DNA from: Fasciolopsis buskii
Lineage: Eukaryota > Platyhelminthes > Trematoda > Plagiorchiida > Fasciolidae
Assembly: GCA_008360955.1 (NCBI GenBank)
Contig: LUCM01008294.1
Coordinates: 1-64,000 of the forward strand
Reading direction: 5' to 3'
DNA: 64,000 nucleotides
The notes under the pieces are model-generated. The model made no database searches. It worked only from the letters and a program-made list of their open reading frames with translations, and had not been told where the DNA came from. The translations under genes and the position numbers were made by a program. This document shows positions 60,301-64,000 of this stretch, one piece after another. Positions within the stretch are counted from its first letter, which is position 1. Each line of letters starts with the position of its first letter.

Positions 60301-60486
60301 TTTGACTGTTCCGCGCAACGTGCTCTTCTGGACATAGGACCACAGCTGTTCCAATTGAGGAATTTTTGATCTACCTATCGGGATGCCGTGTACAAAATAA
60401 TCAACTGCAAATGTCCAAAAATGTCAAACATTTAACTTTCCTCTTCGTGAGGTTCTAATTGCTTAGCCTGGAATTTAGATCGTAAA

Positions 60487-60906
60487 AGTTTCCTCACCGG
60501 TCGAGATGACATCGTCATTGCGACTGACGATGAAACGTTTACCATCTAAACGCCATCTGTGAGAGCCCCATCGGAACTGAAAACCTGTGATCATCCTTTC
60601 AACTATTTCTCGTTTGTATACCGACCTCCAGATTGGCGTTTCTCGTGGTAATATGCCTTTGCTTTACCATAGAATCTTGAACTCACGGATCGTCATCTGT
60701 TTTCTACGCAAATGCATGATTACCAATCGGAAGGGAAATCATCCCATGTCTCCAACATGACGCCCAGTTTTCGCTCCACTTCGGACGTACGGAAATCAAA
60801 TTGTTCCGCGAAAGCATCGTCATGTCTGAATGGTTTGCAATCGACGAGGCGAAGAAGAATCAATTCAACAAACAGAATGTCTATTGCTTTGATGATTTGG
60901 ATCGGT
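60487..60906 (-). pseudogene. Broken coding stretch, family not recognised
   Basis: The minus strand reads, in one frame from 60906 to 60723, KAIDILFVEL, then DCKPFRHDDAFAEQFDFRTS and EVERKLGVMLETWDDFP. Shifting by one base near 60735 gives MHLRRKQMTIREFKILW, a TAA at 60664-60666, then PRETPIWRSVYKREIVERMI and TGFQFRWGSHRWRLDGKRFI down to STGEET near 60487. Together this is about 138 codons with one frameshift and one stop. Composition is that of a soluble folded protein, not of chance sequence. It could be a processed pseudogene or part of an unfamiliar transposon. I cannot name it. Confidence 0.35.
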
Positions 60907-60996
60907 CAAATAGGAAAATGATGTCCTTGTCATAGTGCGGTTCACAGTACTTCCGCGCTTTGATGCACTGTAGGTCACTCAAGTGATCAAGGTTTT

Positions 60997-61136
60997 TAGG
61001 AAGAACTTGGCACCCAACAAAGGGCTGCCAAGTGGGTAAGATGACTGGCGGCGTGGGGATTCGAAATCGCCACCCGCCGACGTGAACCTAGTGAAATTAA
61101 CCAATTGACCGTGGCTCCAAGGAGGTCACTAACTAG
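60997..61136 (-). mobile_element. SINE-A copy 9, 3'-altered
   Basis: Minus strand: head GTCAATTGGTTAATTTCACT, box B GCGATTTCGAATCCCCACGC, body CAGTCATCTTACCCACTTGG and CAGCCCTTTGTTGGGTGCC. The block after this departs from the family and the usual tail is missing. Confidence 0.8.
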
Positions 61137-63654
61137 ACGTAAAAATTCAGTCAGGTAGAAAAAGGAAAACAAAAAAACTAGTACCACTTTCGTTCAGTAG
61201 TACGCAAAGTTTTCTTCTCAACTCCAAGCATACTATAAACTCCCAACCGTCGCTTGGTCGACGATTGGTAAAGCTAATGTGTTTGAGAAGCACTCAACAA
61301 GAATGATTAATCTAATCCGCATCAAATTTAACAGGAATGGTCTTTGTTGGTGTTAATCATTCATTGGAAGCGTGAATATGCTGATAACCTAGAGCGGATG
61401 GAAATGGTTTCCACTGTGAGTTCGACCAGGTTACCGATGGACACGTGACATTTACCATGGCGTCAGGATATCGTTACTATGACCGGTTCAGAGAAAACAT
61501 TCGAGTAGTTTCGTAAACCATCGGCAATCATTGCCATCTTCATTTTTCAATGTGTTCTCCCAATGTTAATGCATTGTTCATTTGTAGCCTTCTTTGGTCT
61601 TTTGAAACGGGACTCCAAATTACTTCGGCGCGGATTGGCATTTGTTAGTAGTATCTCATTCCTAGCTTCAAATTATTTTGACTGAACTTCATAATCAAAA
61701 TATTAAAAGTTGACGAACAAATTCGCTTCCTCAGTTACCTCAGATATACAAAATTATCATATGCAAATTAAGGGAGAGATGATTGTTTTCGAATAGGACA
61801 ATCAGGAGACAAAGTGAACGAGTAAAACTGAGCCACGTGATGTAAATGTCTATACAGGTAGGTCAATAGTAGTTCCAATTTGTGGAAACCGAGAGGTGAC
61901 CCAAAGTCACTGAACACATTCTATTTGGGATCACATTTTTGCTTAATCAACTCGGAAGCCGAACGTTTCCTATTCTCAGTCGTGTTGGACACCACGTATG
62001 GAAGCTGTTCACACTTTACTGTTGCATTTATTCTCCCGGGGATGGGGATACTGACTCGTGTTATCCATTAGTTTGGTCAAAGATCAATCTACTTGTAATA
62101 ACATCGCATCAATTACGCTAGTCGTTAACCTGAACTATTGGTGAGTGTTAATCATAGGCGACCAGTGTAAACGACTTGATTTTGATTAATGAACTAAAGC
62201 TTGTGTCGGCTTATCTTGACTTTATTCACACGAACTAGTGGAGATGCGCGATAGAAGCCGAGAGATAGAATCGATTGAAGATTCTCGGGTTGAATTAGAG
62301 CAGACATGATCTTCCGTTTTACGCATCACAAAACACACTCCATCTATTGGACAGTGGGATCCTTCTGAAGTACACTTAAGGATCCCTATTTGCTCACGCA
62401 AACTCTATTAGACTGGTCGTTGATTTGCGAAATGTGTTCATTCTGCCAACGTAAATGTATTCAGCGGATTAATGGGTAGACATTGAAGTTAGGGTTAATT
62501 TATTTCAACTTCTAAAAGTAGTCTAAAGTGGATCATTTGTTTAGTTTGGATATTTAGTAGATCACTACTCGGCAGTCTTTTCATAATCTGAACTAATAAG
62601 AACACAACACATTCTATCAAAAATTCGTTGTGCTTCCTTAGCATCAAGTGAGTTGCACCAGAGGAAGATGGCGAGACGTTAATGCTTTCGCGTATGAATT
62701 TGGTCAACTCGAACAGTTTGAGTCGACTTCATGTGTCAACGTGCTGCCCGATGGATTGGCACCGAGCCTTGATTTCGGGATTTAGGGTGGATCTGTCCAT
62801 AGGCTGACCCGCATGTCAACGTTTTCGATTAGAAACAAATTTGATTTTTGATTTAATTCGAGAATTTGTGGACACGACCGGGGTTTAGCGGAACACTCAA
62901 ATGGCTCTGTGTGCTTTGCTCGTCTTTGCTGGTTCACAGGGATAGATGAACAGCGCGCAAATTGCAAACGCTCACCGAAATCCGGGTGGGATTAACGTTC
63001 ACAAGCAAACTGACGGCACGGTTAAATGTTTGGCTTGAAGAAGTAGACAAATTCTGCAGGTCGTTCCGTCGGAATGCACATTCACGATCAGGAGACAGAA
63101 GTTAGGGGAGAATACCAGAAGAAAATTGCCCGAATGCAAAAGGGAAAACGGCTGACCAAATTACTAAAGAGTTGTTACTGAATGCTTTTACAACAACAAC
63201 AACAAAAAACGTTGCGATATTCAAGTAGTCTCAACTTTTCGTTGCAAATTACAAAACCTGGATTATCAAACAAAAACAAAAAGTGAATAGTTAATTGAGG
63301 ACTGAAATAGGTTGGGGTAGAACCGATGCAAGCCTCAGGAGAGGCAAACAACTCTCAATTTCTAACTGAACTAATCAAGCAGCCATACCGACATCATGTG
63401 CCAGGATATTTCACAAGCTGGCTAATTAGTGGGAACTGGAAAAACCAAAGTTGATGGGTGTCGCCATTGGAAACGTTCGAGGCGGAAAGACTAAAAACCA
63501 CGAGACAGTCGCATACGTGTTAAAAAGTGCAAACGTGCACACAAAAGCAATTTCCTAATAACCCATTGTCACGAAGTGTGAATATTTTCCTCAATTTGAG
63601 TTCTACAATAGTTTCCAAATGGCCAAGCAGAACTATACAGTAATCCTTTAAATC
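61137..63654. other. Non-coding stretch, nothing identified
   Basis: A CAA-rich patch lies near 63188-63208. No gene or repeat copy was recognised. Confidence 0.3.
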
Positions 63655-64000
63655 TTACCGGTGACTAAAGCAATTTACCTGGGTAACTAGCTCAGGCTAT
63701 GGCCATGAAACTGCGCAACATTTTCTCCCCGGGTTTGCACGCGGTTGCTTGAACCGCAACTGGAAATGAATCTTGTTTTTTTTGCGATATGCATGACACA
63801 TGGCTGCAGTCGAAGAGACATGTCCTAGACCGACTAAGGATGTGGCGGGCGGGGACCAGTACCCTTGATCCCGAAACTTAGAATTGCACAGAACCGCATA
63901 AGTTTTCACTAGGTCAGGTGCGATAACGAGTCGAGTTATAGCGATTAGCTATCTATCATCAAAGTAACCGGCAAATCTGGTATTCGAATCTCTTACCCTT
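63655..64000 (-). mobile_element. SINE-C copy 2, cut by the window edge
   Basis: Minus strand from the window end: GAGATTCGAATACCAGATTT (box B), GCCGGTTACTTTGATGATAG, then a body aligning with 15195-15500. The head lies beyond the window. Confidence 0.5.

Overview
The window looks like a repeat-rich stretch of an animal genome, most probably a parasitic flatworm such as a trematode. There is no prokaryotic gene organisation: no tandem long ORFs, no Shine-Dalgarno/ATG spacing, and the longest open frames are of chance length. The supports for an animal source are one recognisable exon of a conserved eukaryotic gene, several degraded RTE/APE-type non-LTR retrotransposons, a Penelope-like element, many tRNA-derived SINEs and abundant microsatellites. 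The flatworm assignment is an inference from the look of the retrotransposon proteins, not a proof.

Region 1 (1-2 kb): the 3' end of an MPDU1 (PQ-loop, mannose-P-dolichol utilisation) gene on the + strand. The last coding exon is 1660-1896 and is clear; a probable upstream exon is 291-474. Between 2 and 17 kb lie eroded retroelements: an RTE endonuclease piece (4380-4800, +), a nearly full-span but heavily mutated reverse transcriptase (6240-7560, -), an internally deleted RTE copy (about 11172-13400, -) with an imperfect GAT-type 3' tail, and an RT C-terminal relic (16410-16640, -).

Region 2 (22.7-23.9 kb): a Penelope-like element remnant, with reverse transcriptase followed by a GIY-YIG endonuclease on the + strand. 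A family of short palindromic elements (9476-9573, 27577-27638, 32915-33109) carries a stem flanked by TTGAGAA and GAAAC that resembles the hammerhead-type motifs known from Penelope-like elements. Two further related-looking motifs are at 36081-36110 and 50066-50100.

Region 3 (31-64 kb): mostly unique-looking non-coding DNA with scattered SINEs, an RTE EN-to-RT linker fragment (42130-42560, +), an RTE C-terminus (51350-51650, +), and an unidentified broken coding stretch (60487-60906, -). A few isolated exon-like segments have good splice signals (39667-39843, 41030-41095, 54730-54796 with 55604-55722). They may be parts of intron-rich host genes but cannot be named.

Three SINE families can be recognised by comparing copies inside the window: SINE-A (nine copies), SINE-B (four copies) and SINE-C (two copies). 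A fourth repeat, D (two copies), has no tRNA-like head that I can see. Nothing here works as an operon; apart from MPDU1 the recognisable content is dead or non-autonomous mobile DNA.
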